64,000 nt of DNA from contig JASJOG010000628.1 in assembly GCA_030142905.1 (NCBI GenBank), positions 19,966 to 83,965 on the forward strand, given 5' to 3'. The position numbers and the translations under genes are program-made. The notes beneath the pieces were generated by a model that saw nothing but the letters and a program-made list of their open reading frames with translations, did no database searches and was not told the DNA's origin. Shown here in pieces: positions 33,475 to 45,729 of this stretch. This DNA comes from Heliopora coerulea. Lineage: Eukaryota; Cnidaria; Anthozoa; Scleralcyonacea; Helioporidae. Positions within the stretch are counted from its first letter, which is position 1, and each line of letters begins with the position of its first letter.

Positions 33475-34770
33475 TTAGTTCACATAGGTTGTCGAGTACA
33501 CAACAGGATGCAAACTTTGTTCACTTGGTAAGTATTTCAATGATGTCTCACTTGTTCTGAGCAAACATCTGAATCTCCCTTTCAATTGACCGAAGGCTGC
33601 TTCTACCACCACTTGTGCTTGGCTAAAGTGATAATTAAAGCAAACTTCTCTTTCAGTCAAATTGCCATCATCTGGAAATCTCTTCATAAGCCAAAGTAAT
33701 AATGGATAAGCAGGGTAACCTATCAACATTACTGGAACATCAAAACCACATACCTCTTTGGTTATCTGTACAAAAAATTAATTTTGACTAAATCAAAAAC
33801 TTGTTATTTTAATTTTGAAATAATATGTTACTACCCATGTCACTTTAAGGAGTCTGGAAACACTAAAACAGAAATTACAGGAGCTACCAGAATGGCACAA
33901 ACTGATTTTTGGGAGACTGTTGCAAAAATCAGGAGGGATGGAATCTCTATGCATGTACAGAGCTTCTATTGAACTACAAGTACTGTATACTGCAATGACT
34001 GAGTTGTAATTAAAACTGAAAAATATATTTACTGTACATCTGGAAAGAGCTCTCCTTGTTGACCTTTGAAATGCAACGTTGAATTCTGTAGTACTCTTGC
34101 ATCATGAACCCTGCCAGGCCAACTGATGTAGATATCAGTGAACCTACCAAAAAGTAGGACTTCACTAAGAGGACATTTTGCTAAAATTACTTGACATGCT
34201 ACAAAGCAATTGCCTGGATGAGCACTCGTATCGTTTTTTCTCACCTGTAAGCATGATCAGCTTGCATCACAATTGAATAGAAACTATTTCTGTAGTATTA
34301 GTGAGATGAATATTCAGTTGGTGCAACAATAGGTATGTGGGTCCCATCTATAGCACCGGCACATTGAGGAAATTTCCATTTAGATGAAAAGCCAGCAAGA
34401 ATATCAAGAAGTCGTTCTCCAGAAGGCCACTTAATGTACAATGGTAAAAGAATGTCAGCAATACTCTGACACACGTCGTTGACAATGGTACATGCCGTAC
34501 TCTTTCCGACATCAAATCTCCATGGAAGTGACCTGAAATCTTCACCAGTCGATAAATGCTAAAGGCATATTGCAACTCTCTTTTGTACAGAAATGGATCT
34601 CCGTAGTACCGTATCTTTTTTCAAAAGCCTGGCGTTTAGTAAACCAAAAACAAACTCGAATGTAACTTTCGACAATCTAAAATTTGCAATTCAGAGTCTG
34701 TCGCTGTCATTCGTGTTCCATTTGAAAACGGTGTTCTCCCAAAATAAACAGCCGGTCCTACCAGGTTCAA
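33475..34770 (-). pseudogene. Harbinger-2 transposase, exons downstream of the P insertion
   Basis: Reading leftwards: FRLSKVTFEFVFGLLNARL, KRVAICL, TGEDFRSLPWRFDVGKSTAC, KWKFPQCAGAIDGTHIPIV (first catalytic Asp), then a GT-AG intron (about 34140-34242), DIYISWPGRVHDARVLQN (second Asp in VHDAR), a further intron to about 33780, and YPLLLWLMKRFPDD, then FNYHFSQAQVVVEAAFGQLK (third acidic residue, E) and C terminus at 33475. Three in-frame stops (near 34660, 34560 and 34280) show it is dead. Confidence 0.88.
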
Positions 34771-34788
34771 CCCCAAATCACAGAATAA

Positions 34789-35411
34789 CAGGGTTGCCAC
34801 TCGGGTTTTTTGCATTTCACCAAATCGGTGCCTAAATTTCACCAAATGCCCCGTTTCCATTATAGAGCCTGGGTACGAGGTTGCGTTTTTATTGGATATC
34901 AACTGCTAAATGATAACAAACCTGTAGATAGCGCTTACGAAGCAAATTTGATAATTTTATTGATAAATAAACTCAAACTTTTTTGTCAAATTTGTCAAAG
35001 TCAAATTTTGGGATTTTCCACAATTTAAACAGAATGTAATAGAAAATGTAAAAATTTTTAAAATGGCGGCCTTTTCCCCACGAACGATGGTATTATGGTA
35101 GACCTACCATGACGTATTGTTTGAAACCCCAGACCAAACCGCTGACTACCAACTTGATTGTTTTTCTCCGCAAGTCTGGCTTTCTCCATGATTTTTCGTC
35201 ATATTCCGTGACAGTTGTGGGCCATCTTACAAGTCAGCATTTTCATTTTTTCAGTAAGATGTATGTAGAAGTTAATGAACTTTTGAATAATAAAGAATAA
35301 AGTAGTGAAATTTCACCAAATTTGGTCAATTTCACATTTCCTTCACCAGATCACCAGACTCAGTCCGGTTTCACCAGGTTTGGTGAAAAATCACCAGGAG
35401 TGGCAACCTTG
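34789..35411. mobile_element. 623-bp hAT MITE inside the outer P terminal repeat
   Basis: Ends CAGGGTTGCCACTC and complement of CAAGGTTGCCACTC; octamer CAGAATAA duplicated at 34781-34788 and 35412-35419, which is itself part of the P-element terminus. TTTCACCAAAT-type motifs repeat near both ends. Non-coding. Confidence 0.92.
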
Positions 35412-35510
35412 CAGAATAATACCAGAAGTCCCACTCAGTGTCGGTACCTCTGATGTACATGTCCTCGCGCATGTTGCCTCGCGCACACAGGAAGTTAAAC
35501 GGCCTGCTAT

Positions 35511-37496
35511 CAGGGGTGGATCCAGGAAATTTAGTGATGGGTTTCCGAGCGCCGCAGGCGCGAGAATGCTAGGGGGGTCCGGGGGCATGCTCCCCCGGAA
35601 AATTTTGAAATTTTCGATGGTCGGAAATGCAATTTCCTGCATTTTCAGAAGCCATTTCATGAAAACATGCAGGTACCTTCATTCCTGAAATTGTACCATT
35701 TTAGCATCACTTACCTCTTCCAACAGATATACTGTACAAACCTAGGAGGCCACAATATTCCAAGGACAGTGTTTCACAAATCACTTTAGTAGCACAAGGG
35801 CTGCAAAACTGATTTATGGAGCATTTCCCGGAAAAATTTCATCACTATTTGCTTGACCATACAGCTAGGTTCAGGGTGGATCTCGTATCCATACTCAGGA
35901 AGAGGCACATACCAATACTTTAAAATCTTGAACTAATTCAAAATTGACTTCAGTGGCTTGATACAACCGGCAGAATGGGAAGTGGGAAGGCTAAATAGTT
36001 CCAAATTATCTTCATACAACAGCAGAATGGCAGAAAGGATGGCTAAATAGTTCAAAATCATCTTGATACTGCTGCCAAATGGCAGGTAGGAAGGCTGAAT
36101 AGCTCAAAATTTTCTTCATAAACAGTAGAATGGCAGGTAGGAAGGCTAAATAGTTCAAAATCATCTTGATACTGCTGCCAAATGGCAGGTAGGAAGGCTG
36201 AATAGCTCAAAATTTTCTTCATAAACAGTAGAATGGCAGGTAGGAAGGCTAAAAAGTTCAAAATTATCTTCATACAACAGCAGAATAGCAGGAAGGATGG
36301 CTAAGTAATTCCAAATCATCTTGATACCACTGCAGAGTGACAGGTAGGAAGGTTAAATAGTTCCAAATTATCTTCATACAACAACAGAATGGCAGGAAGG
36401 ATGGCTAAGTAGCTTCAAATCATCTTGATACCACTGCAGAATGGCAGGTAAGAAGGTTATATAGCTCCAATTTATTTTCATACAACAACAGAATGGCAGG
36501 AAGGATGGTGAAATAGTTCCAAATTATCTTCATACAACAACAGAATAGCAGGAAGGATGGCTAAGTAATTCCAAATTATCTTGATACCACTGCAGAGTGA
36601 CAGGTAGGAAGGTTAAATAGTTCCAAATTATCTTCATACAACAACAGAATGGCAGGTAGGAAGGTTAAATAGTTCAAAATTATCTTCATACAACAGCAGA
36701 TTGGCAGGAAGGATGGCTAAGTAGCTTCAAATCATCTTGATACCACTGCAGAATGGCAGGTGGGAAGGCTCAATAGTTCCAAATTATCTTCACACAACAG
36801 CAGAATGGCAGGTAGGATGGCTACATACATATAATTCAAAATTATCTTCATAGAGCTGAAGAATGGCAGGTAAGATGGCCAAATAGTTTGAAATCATTTG
36901 ATAGAGCAGCTGACTGATGGGCAAGATGGCTAATTAGTTTAAAATCATCTTGATTGAGCAGCAAGAGAAAGAGCTGGTCAGGTTTCCAGACATTCTGAAT
37001 AAATCTCAGTTTTTCTGACGGAGAGAACCCGCCAATTGTTGCGTAAACGAGCCCAATATCAAAAGGAGAACAATCTTCTTTGCGACACACGGGTTGTCCA
37101 CGCGCAGCCATATCATAGCACTAATCGATGATGGGTTTGCGATGGGTTCACTTTAATTAATTCAGGGTGCTTGACCAATAAAATACAATTTCGATGGGTT
37201 CACTTTAATTGCCTGAGGTTTTAGCCAATAATATGAAGTTTTGATGGGTTTCCGTGGGCTTCACGCAAGAAGTACTGGTTTCGGAGTTTCCACGCGATGG
37301 CTCACGGCATACGCGAATCCCCCACGCTCATTCGGTTCCATTTTGCGGTTAATTCCGCCAAATTTGGCGTGCCGGTGGTGCCAGCGGGAGGAGTGATAAA
37401 AAACACAATAAAAGCAAATGCATTGTGCATGCTCATTTTTTGAGAAAATTTGATGGGTTTCCGGAAACCCAGTGAACCGGTCTGGATCCACCCCTG
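35511..37496. mobile_element. hAT-like element with GCTAT target duplication and an internal minisatellite
   Basis: Ends CAGGGGTGGATCCAG and its inverse; GCTAT on both sides (35506-35510, 37497-37501). The 5-bp duplication points to a hAT5-like group rather than typical 8-bp hAT. Contains the G-rich block CTAGGGGGGTCCGGGGGC also seen at 14250. The minus strand from 37111 reads MAARGQPVCRKEDCSPFDIG and LRFIQNVWKPDQLF, resembling the N terminus of hAT-type transposases with KLxFLxNxWKP motifs; it runs into the minisatellite, so the transposase is lost. Confidence 0.8.
35960..36930. repeat. Minisatellite of about 60-bp units
   Basis: Fifteen or so units of the form AATGGCAGGTAGGAAGG + CTAAATAGTTCAAAAT + a spacer of two alternating types (CTTCATACAACAGCAG or CTTGATACCACTGCAG). 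Some blocks repeat as higher-order pairs. Units vary by indels and substitutions. Embedded within the hAT-like element. Confidence 0.92.
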
Positions 37497-37644
37497 GCTA
37501 TGTTCTTGAAGGGTATAACCACAGAATAAGAAACGTAACAGAAGTCTCACTCGGGGGTGCAATGTGTCCTCGTTTTCCAGTGCGCATGTCCGGGATCCGC
37601 CATGTTGGCAGCCAGATAACTCCAGCCAGGGAACAAGGAACATA

Positions 37645-40352
37645 ATGGCGAAAAACCAGCGTGGATCACTAAAACGGCTTTATCTGGAAAAGTATTTCCA
37701 GCGATTTCTAGTAAAGCGATTTCCGTTTTACTTTGATATGTCCCAGAGGAAAGGTAAGAGATCAATTTTATCATAATTAAAAGGCGTATAAATAAATTTT
37801 CCGTGACATATTCATTTAGTTAGGAGTGGTCATTTGTTCGCTTACTTGTTTACTCGTATTTCACACTCGAAGTCGGCTTGCAGCACACTCGTGCCCTAAT
37901 TAATTTCAGTTTTTACGTGTTCATTGTAGCTATATTTTCGTGCTGATACCAAATCTAGCTTGCTGATTGCGTGTCACCTTGGTTTTAGTTTTTAAATAAT
38001 TTCAAAATCAAAGAAAGATATGCTTTGAGCCTTCGTACATATACGATTTTGTATTTCTTACCTAAAGACAGACAAAAATGTACCTCAAAATGTTTACCGC
38101 TCCGCAGACTTCAATGCACATTTAAACTTCACAATTGATTTGTGGAAGGAGTAATTTTTAGATTGAACTTTAAATGTGAAAGCGACTAATTGAGATAGCA
38201 TTTTACATGTAATACCTTGGCTCATCCTTGTCTTAAACCAATTTGAACGTCAAACTGGTACTCATGTCTTGTCTTCACTTCAACCGAGGATTATAAATGG
38301 AATTATTCAGAAAAAAACGTATGGCATTGATTTGTTGTTATTGTAATTTTTAGTTGACAACTCTGGTCTGGTGTTTTGAACCTTTCCATGAGGAGGCTGC
38401 TTGAAAGAAGCAAGGTTTATGCACTGAAGAAAGGGATGACAATACAAATTACATATTGCAATATTTAATTAAAAAAGTCGTCACAGTTCTTTAAACATGA
38501 AATTCAATGATTGTGTAGCTCCATATTGATTTTCAGTAGATTATAACAAACTTGAACATGCATTGTTAAAGGCATCTGTAGTGATCTACTGCATGCTTCC
38601 CAATGTGATTCCAATAATCCTCAAAAATATCTAGTGTATGCCTTCCTGTAGCATGGCAGGGGCTTGAATGATTTCAATGTTGTGTGGAAATTGTGAACTT
38701 AGATAGGTATCCACTTCTCTGTCATTGCTGTGCATGCAAAACATGTTATATGTGGGATCTGAATCAGTACAAGAAAAATTAATTTGAAAGTGGCCTATCT
38801 GCTTTTCATGTGAAGCTATCCTGTGAGTTTGTTTTCACATCTTTTTGTGATTATGCCTTCAAGTAGATTTATATGTAAAATTCTACAGAAATAAAGCTAG
38901 ATAGTAAAAAATGAATGAAGAACTGGGCTGGTCATTAGGATAATGAAAAAATGACCCACTGTACTGTAGCTACAACCCCTGGATGTACAGTATTTCTGCT
39001 GCAGTTTCTGCACAGAAATAACTGCTCACTTTACTAAAGATTGACTCTTTCTTCTTCATAAGAAAGGACAGGCACAAAAACTCAGGCAGGACATCATTGG
39101 TAACAAGTGCTACATGTAATCAGCATAGTGGAGGGAAAATTTACATATTAAAAGAAAAGTAAAAAGGAAGAGATTCAGGTTAATTCACTGTAGCCACAGT
39201 ATATTGTTTTTTAAATCAGCTTTTTTGTTTAACAAAATATATAACAATAACTAAACTTTGCAGATGGAAGAAAACCTCCTGCCTCAGACATTCCTACTTA
39301 GCAACGATTTTTTTCTAATGTCAAATCCCTCTTATCAAACCTAGTAATAAAAGAGAAAAATGTCAGCACAAACATGAGCAACATTGAATAATATTTTAGT
39401 TGCAGTTGCACTACTTGCAAAGTATTCCAGCCCTGGTATTAACCAATACATAGATTAGGGACAAATGTAAGTTTATATGCATAAGATATAAGGTACAATT
39501 TTTTCAGGGCATAAATTAAGACAAGCAATTTGGAAGCATGTTCAGAAAACCCTTCGTGGTTGCACCATTGCTAGACAGACAATTGTGAGAACATTTTAAA
39601 TAAAACTGAGAATTATTTTTGTTTATTATGAAAAAGCTGCTTGGAAATTTAGGAATACAAAATACATAAACCTTTGCACTGAATCAAAACAGTGGAGTTA
39701 TTTGAAGCATACTCAATACAGATGAGTGTTGACAGAGGCCAAGTGTTAAAGCAAGTTGGAGTTCTAATTTAAGGAATTAAAGCAGTCTTATTATGATTAA
39801 GGAAAAGAGTTTACCCCATCGCAGTTGTTATCAGGGCCGCCGAGAGGGGGGGGGCAGAGGGGGTAATTTGCCCCAGGGCCTCAGATATTCAGGGGCCCCC
39901 AATGCTCGTAGTCAATGCTCCAATGGTCCGGGGTGGGGGCCTCTACCCGACCGTTATGCCCCGGGCCTCAATTTGTCTCTCGGCGGCCCTGGTTGTTATA
40001 AATGTGAAATCTGCTTTCGACATTTCATCCTTAACAGCGAGAATACTCGAGCAAACGTCGCTCATCCGACGAGTATGATGCAAGTGGCTGACGCGGTGAT
40101 GCGTGAAAGATAATGAAGAATTATCCGTTTTCTATTTAGTAAATTACCTTAAAAGTACAATGATATTGCTAACATACCTTTCTTCTAGACGTACCAGCCG
40201 TAAAGCAAAAATCGGCCGCGAAACGTTTGAGATACAGCAGTTCAAATGATCAGAACCCGCTTTTCGCCATTATTTTTGTTGTTGACCTGTCCGGAGCAGT
40301 GAACTCTAAAAAGACTGGAACGCTACCTGCTTATGTCTGGCCTTACAAGTGA
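37645..40352 (+). CDS. Small two-exon gene in the inner P element, function unknown
   Basis: Exon 1 37645-37753 (MAKNQRGSLKRLYLEKYF... MSQRK) ends AAAG|GTAAGA; exon 2 40189-40352 starts after TTTCTTCTAG (DVPAVKQKSAAKRLRYSSS) and stops at 40350-40352. The spliced length is 273 nt, exactly 90 codons plus stop. No known domain; basic and serine-rich. The 2.4-kb intron contains a hAT MITE. A related first exon (GSLKLLYLEK) survives at the right end of the outer P element, which argues that the exon belongs to the family. The end of exon 2 lies in a duplicated terminal-arm segment, so the C terminus may be fortuitous. Confidence 0.45.
39832..39991. mobile_element. 160-bp hAT MITE
   Basis: Terminal repeats CAGGGCCGCCGAGAG and its exact inverse; octamer GTTGTTAT on both sides (39824-39831 and 39992-39999). 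Interior is G/C-rich (GGGGGCAGAGGGGG). Lies in the intron of the small P-element gene. Both ends well preserved, hence young. Confidence 0.95.
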
Positions 40353-40753
40353 GTGAAGCCGACATGGGGGCAGCCATGTAGGTCAAAAACAGGCGTGTAA
40401 ACGCGGGCGCGGCCCTCAAACTTACAGAAGCGGGCAAAACGTTGCTCAGCCTCAGCTAGTCATAACTAAAGTAAGTTTGTAGGATGGACTGCTTAGTATT
40501 TTACCAACGCAAATTAAATCAACTTTAATTTCGAGCTGTTTCAAGAATAACAATGTACAAATGAAATACAAGTAACAAAGGATTCATGGTAAGATATATA
40601 ACTTGGATCGACGAACTCAATCATTTGATGTTGATCTCGAATCTTGGGTTGAACTCTTACGAACGATTATTTACAGTCAATGACAGTGATATTCATGTAT
40701 GTTTTTAACATATGTAGTTTTGGTAACATTAAGATAGAGAGGAATAGATGTTT

Positions 40754-42543
40754 TTATTGGTTTTTGAATAAAATTAATTTCGTTAGTTTATGTCGATCGC
40801 TTGGCGTTCCATTCTGTATCACCTGATTGCTGTAATACTTCCCGAACGTGTGCAATCGTAATGTGAAGTATTTCTCAGCTGTAGCTTTCACAAGCTTCAT
40901 CTGGTGATCATCTTCAAACAAACTCTCGTTTGACCCATGCTCGTGGTCTTTGAGCACAGATTGGCTTGAGTCGAGAAGAAAGTGATGACATACCTCGAGT
41001 ATCATCTTGCATTGTAAATTTGTGTCGTTGCTTATTCTTCTACAATCTTTTTTACAGACGTATGCTTTGAATACATGCTCACTGTATTCGGTAGTTTCGA
41101 AAACCGACTTTGATGGAATTCTTAGGCCGCCTTTGTTAATGAAGAGGGTAAAAGCAGAGGCTGAAACTGGTTCGTTATATCGCGATGCCCAACAGTAATC
41201 ATGATCAATTGAGGGAGAAAATATTTCAGAGACGAGACTCTCTTTGCATGCATGACAGGTGAGTTGCATTAAGAGTTTTGATGTAATGAAACCAGCGATA
41301 TAGAATAATACGTTAGCGGTAAATTCAGAATGTTTTTCTTGGACCAGATGCTCCAACATTAGGTTGATTTCTGGCCCTTGGTAATTCGGTATGTCTTTAC
41401 TCCTAGTACACTCGTCGTACTGGTTCACATTTGATGGAAGATGACCATTTTCGAATTAGAGATGGATTTGGTAAAGGAATCGTAGACCTGACATATCTGT
41501 ATGCCTTGGGTGAGTAAAAGTAAAGTGTTAATGCAAATTCTTTCAATTCATCAGAATACCTTCTTGCTGAGGGTGTGCTTTTTAAATTATCTTTTGCATT
41601 TTTAAAGAGTGTTAGTTGGAGTGTGTTAAATGATGCATGTAGTATGTCAGCTTCCTCTGAAGTTATCATCAACTTTTCTTTTAGAATTGAAATTATCTGC
41701 TCTATACTTTCAGACTTTTGTTTTGATCTTCTTACTTGCTGTTGTAAGTTTTTTATTTTTTGTTGTAGTTTTTCCTCCAGAAATGATCTGTCGTGCTCTT
41801 CTGATGGTTGTTTTGCATAGTTGTGGTCACACTGAACTTTTGCTGCTGGTGACATGGTTTCAACTTCTGGAGAAGTCAGTGGTCACTTGCTGTGAAGTTC
41901 CATCCTAGTTCTGAGTTCTTCTGGCATGGTTGTATCAACCAGCTGGGAAACCTCTGAGAAAAGTGTTGGTGTTGCATTTCTTTTCAACCTGCATGTCCCA
42001 TTTGAAGATGGAGGGATGGTATAATCGAACCTTTCAAAATGTTTACTGCAGATACAACTAAATCGTGTTGGTTTCCAGGGTTTGCTGAGTTTGTTTGCTT
42101 TTTGAACTGCAAACTCCCACTTTTCTGGGACTGCTTCATTTTTAAAAGGAAACCTAGATCATTATAAGAGGCAAAATTATGTCATCTTATAATATGTGTT
42201 TATGCATATATGTATATGTGCGTCTGATTAAATGAAAAAGAAAGTAAACAAACAAACAAACAAAAACGAAGTGTGTGTATGGTCTATATTTATTCTAAAC
42301 TTATGATTATTACTTTTCTTATGCTGCAAAGAAGTGAAAGTTGTAATTAGTGCTTTATTTTATTTTCTTGTTTTCTTTTTTTAGGTGGCCATTTAATAAC
42401 TTTAATTACTTGCATGAAGCAGCAGTATTTTGAAAAGAAATTAATACTCACCTGTGAAAAGCAACATGCATCTGCTTTTTGCAACAAGACTGAGTTGTAT
42501 ATCCTCTACTATTGCAGCCTTTAATGACACAGTTAAGGGGCAT
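40754..42543 (-). pseudogene. P-element (THAP9-like) transposase lacking its catalytic core
   Basis: Exon 1 (42452-42543) begins MPLNCVIKGCNSRGYT and ends at donor CAG|GTGAGT. Exon 2 begins at 42153 with FPFKNEAVPEKW, so the splice makes HRFP. Together these give a THAP zinc finger: C..C, then W, ICSKHF and the RLK..A.P end. An in-frame TGA at 41883-41885 follows. Next comes a coiled coil (LQQKIKNLQQQVRRSKQK) and the RRYSDELKEFALTLYFYSPK block ending SLIRKWSSSIKCEP. Directly after this, in another frame, comes the C-terminal domain (VLFYIAGFITSKLLMQLTCH, SVFETTEYSEHVF). The central RNase H-like and GTP-binding regions (several hundred residues in THAP9) are missing. It cannot transpose; a KP-like repressor would need the stop and frameshift to be absent. 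Confidence 0.9.
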
Positions 42544-43271
42544 TTTTTTCTCACATCCAAAAAAACCAAGATATTAATTTTTGATAACTTTCAAAATGAT
42601 TTCAATCATAAGTAACGAAATGTTTACGAAAAAACTCCTGGAAATTGAGGCCCCAGCCGAGCAGACAAAGACTGGGGAGACTAAAATTCGTGAAAGCTTT
42701 TTTACCGCTAGAAAACGTTAAAACACACCAAATTTCAAGTTTGGATGAATAAAAAGTAACTTTTATTTTCGATTTAAGAAACAGTATAATAGTTTTTAGT
42801 ATATATGCATAATATTATAGATAAACAACATAAAAAAAAAGTTTAGAAAAATCCGCGCGGTTTCTCTCTTGATCTTCCAATATTTGTATTGATGATAACT
42901 TTTTCTGAACAGTTATTTCCAATCGATACATTAGTCAACAGGAAACTGATCTTCTAGTTTGTTAGCAGAAACAAAAAAATTCAAGAAAAATTCGAACTTT
43001 AGATTAAATGAGCTTTTGGCCGTCCGTAGTGATTTATCAACTAGGGGGGACTGGGGTGACCTGTAATTTGACCTACATGTCAGCCTCCATGCTGGCTTCA
43101 AAAAATAGTTTGCAGGTAGCGTTCCAGTCTTTTTAGAGTTCACTGGTCCGGAGTTATCTGGCTGCCAACATGGCGGCCAAGATGCGCGGCACTACATGCG
43201 CGAGGGCAAAAACTTCAAAGCTTCCGACGCGAGTGGGACTTCTGTTACGTTTCTTATTCTGTGGTATAACC

Positions 43272-45540
43272 GAGTCATTTTCAGAAGGAAACGATATGGA
43301 GTAGTTCAGTTTGAAGGGATCTGGCTAAATTTTGGAAGTCGGATGACGATTCTACCACCGAGGCCGGTTAAAGCGAAGGCAATTTAAAAAATTTCCAAAT
43401 ACTACGCTAAAACTGATCACAATTAGGCAGTTTAACAATCCTTGTCTCTCGGTGATTCACTATATTAATAGTCCGTCTAGTAATCGGAAATTTATTCAAA
43501 TAATTTGAACTACATTTACACTACATTTTCACAATCACACTACAATTTCTATTGACTAGTACAGTTTTTAAAAGTTACCTAACAGCCATTGTTGTATGTG
43601 TTAAATGTTTGGCTTGAAACGATTAAAACTCGCTGAATGTGTGCATACACTGCATTACATTATTAGGAGCTAAGAAATCTTTGAAGCTACAGTAAATCAG
43701 TTACAGAACATCTACCTATAAAACTATTTATACCTTTCAGTAAAGATTGAATCATCTTTCAATATCTTAAAAGAGTTTCGGGAGAAGTAACCGACCCCAG
43801 TGAAGTTTGATAATGTACATATGGTACGTAGACTTTGGCTTACAGTTTCTACTCAGAATTTATGCGTATGTATTTGTTTGTAATGCTTGGAAAGGCCTAA
43901 TCTTTAATCATCGACAGCATACAGTGCACAATTTAAGTTAAATAATTTGGTTAAGTAAGGTAAAAGTCTGCATGTGTAGTATGTAAATAACAAACTATAA
44001 TGGCAGCTGTAATTTATGTATTTTATTCTAGCATAATAGGTGTGTTCATTAAAGTACCCATCCAAAATACAATTGGGCACCAAGTGTAAACATTGCCTAA
44101 GATTGTCTATTAACCTATTCAGGTGCAAGGGTGCATCAGGGCTCATCACTCAGATGAATAATATTGTTTGCTGTTAGCCAGAATAAAACAGTGAAGTGTG
44201 CCCTTGTCCCTCAATGGGTTAAACATGCTATGGTTGATTTCCATGTGCAGGTAAGACCATGCAAGCATTGCCAGCAACTACTTTTGACATCTTACTCTAT
44301 AACAATAAAATTGATTTTAAAAATGATGGCTTTCTGTCTTACAACTTACAGCACGAAAAATAAGAAATTAAAAAAAAATAATAACAGGATTTGGTTTTTG
44401 GGAAGTGTACAACATTTTACTAAATTTACAATCTCTACCAGTAACGTCAATGTATGTTTATTTAACAGTGGGTGGCAATGATCCTTTAGAAATGCTGTTC
44501 ATTATTAGAATTCAGAAAACTACTTATTCAGGTTTCCCAGTCTTTGCCATTGCATTATAATACAATTTAAATTTTAGAAATAATTTATGTTATAAATATA
44601 ACAACCATATAGCTCATAAAAAATAATTTTTGTCTTTACAAAGTGTCCCTGAAAGGCACTTCCATGTTTTAAATGTTTCTTTCTGCAGTTTGAATTCTCA
44701 TCAGAAGGTGATCCTCTGTGTGCTTGCATCATACTGGTTTAATCTGAATGACCTTGTAGTTGAGATAGGAATGTAAATAAACTATAAGACACCAAAGAAT
44801 AATCTGGCCAACACTACAATTCTCCAAATGAAATTCCAGCCTTTGCCTCCATATTGACTAGTACATTGTAAGTTTTAAACAGACACACTAAACAGGAGCT
44901 TCATCACCATCTGTGACCGTGTCACTATATAAAGGAAACGTTATAAAAAACCAGTCCATAAAAACTTCATATTCTGAATTTTCCTGGTATCAATATTAAA
45001 CAGGGTTCATAATGATGAAAGATCACAAAATTCCAGGAGTTTTCCAGGGTAGCAATGCTACTTTTCCAGGATCCAACCCCTAGTTTTCTTCTTTGGCAAA
45101 AAGAGCAAGAATGTAATCTTCCTTATGACAACAGTACAACATTATTTTGTTGGTTTCAATATAAGAATGAAGCAATAATGAACTCACGACTCGATTCAAT
45201 TTGGATTTGACAGAAAAGCAAGGGCAAAAGCAAACAAATCTATTTTGTGTGTGAAAAAAGGAACTTTTGTGATTGTACGCATTGGCAAGTCTGGATTATC
45301 CAGGTTCAAATTCTTTACAAAATTCCAGGAGAATTACAGGAGTACCCAGAAAACAGCTGTTTTTCCAAGAGTTTTCCAGGGCCCTGGAAAGAACCGTATT
45401 AAGGGCTGAGAGCGACTGAGGTACCTGTGAACACAAGCTAAATTCTACTCGAAAAAATCGTTTATACATTACCAAACTTATAAAAAAGTAATCGCTTACC
45501 TCCTCTTCAATAGATTCAGAAATGCAATGGAAATCGTCCT
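43272..45540. other. Interior of the outer P-like element, no gene recognised
   Basis: AT-rich. Short frames without domains. Contains runs of CCAGG-rich text around 44990-45390 (TTCCAGGAG, TTTTCCAGG) but no clear repeat unit or coding sequence. Confidence 0.5.
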
Positions 45541-45729
45541 CCTACTTTTCCAAATACAGCAGTTTTAGTGAGCCAACTTTGGTTTCCGCCATATTGTTTC
45601 TAGTTGAAATGCGCTGAGTATACCCTCCAAGAACATGGCGGATGCGGACATGCGCAGTTAAAAAAGTGTGACAAGTTTCCTCGCGAGTGGGACTTCTGGT
45701 TAATTCTTTATTCTGTGCCCAAATCGCCT

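Larger units (their letters stand above)
37513..43271 (-). mobile_element. Inner P element (THAP9-like), internally deleted
   Basis: Element 37521-43263 (5.74 kb); octamer GTATAACC on both sides (37513-37520 and 43264-43271). Inverted termini of 34 bp (ACAGAATAAGAAACG...) differ at one position, and an inner inverted motif GTTGGCAGCCAGATAACTCC lies about 80 bp in from each end. It carries a minus-strand THAP/P transposase relic and a small plus-strand spliced gene. A segment at 40270-40420 is an inverted partial copy of the right arm (43040-43160). Confidence 0.93.
34772..45725. mobile_element. Outer P-like element with CCCAAATC target duplication
   Basis: Element 34780-45717; octamer CCCAAATC on both sides (34772-34779 and 45718-45725), the P-element length. 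Termini ACAGAATAA...CCAGAAGTCCCACTC and its inverse. Both subterminal arms share GTTCTTGRAGGGTATA and a CATTT...AGAAACAATATGG block. The left arm is chopped by a hAT MITE, a hAT-like element and the inner P element. Only about 2.6 kb belongs to this element and no transposase was seen in it, so it is non-autonomous. A short frame ETKVGSLKLLYLEK at its right end (45542-45592, minus) resembles the first exon of the inner P element's small gene. Confidence 0.85.

Noticed and set aside
35960..36930. CRISPR array
   Set aside because: The spacers are not unique but alternate between two types, units are degenerate, and the array sits inside a eukaryotic transposon; it is a minisatellite.
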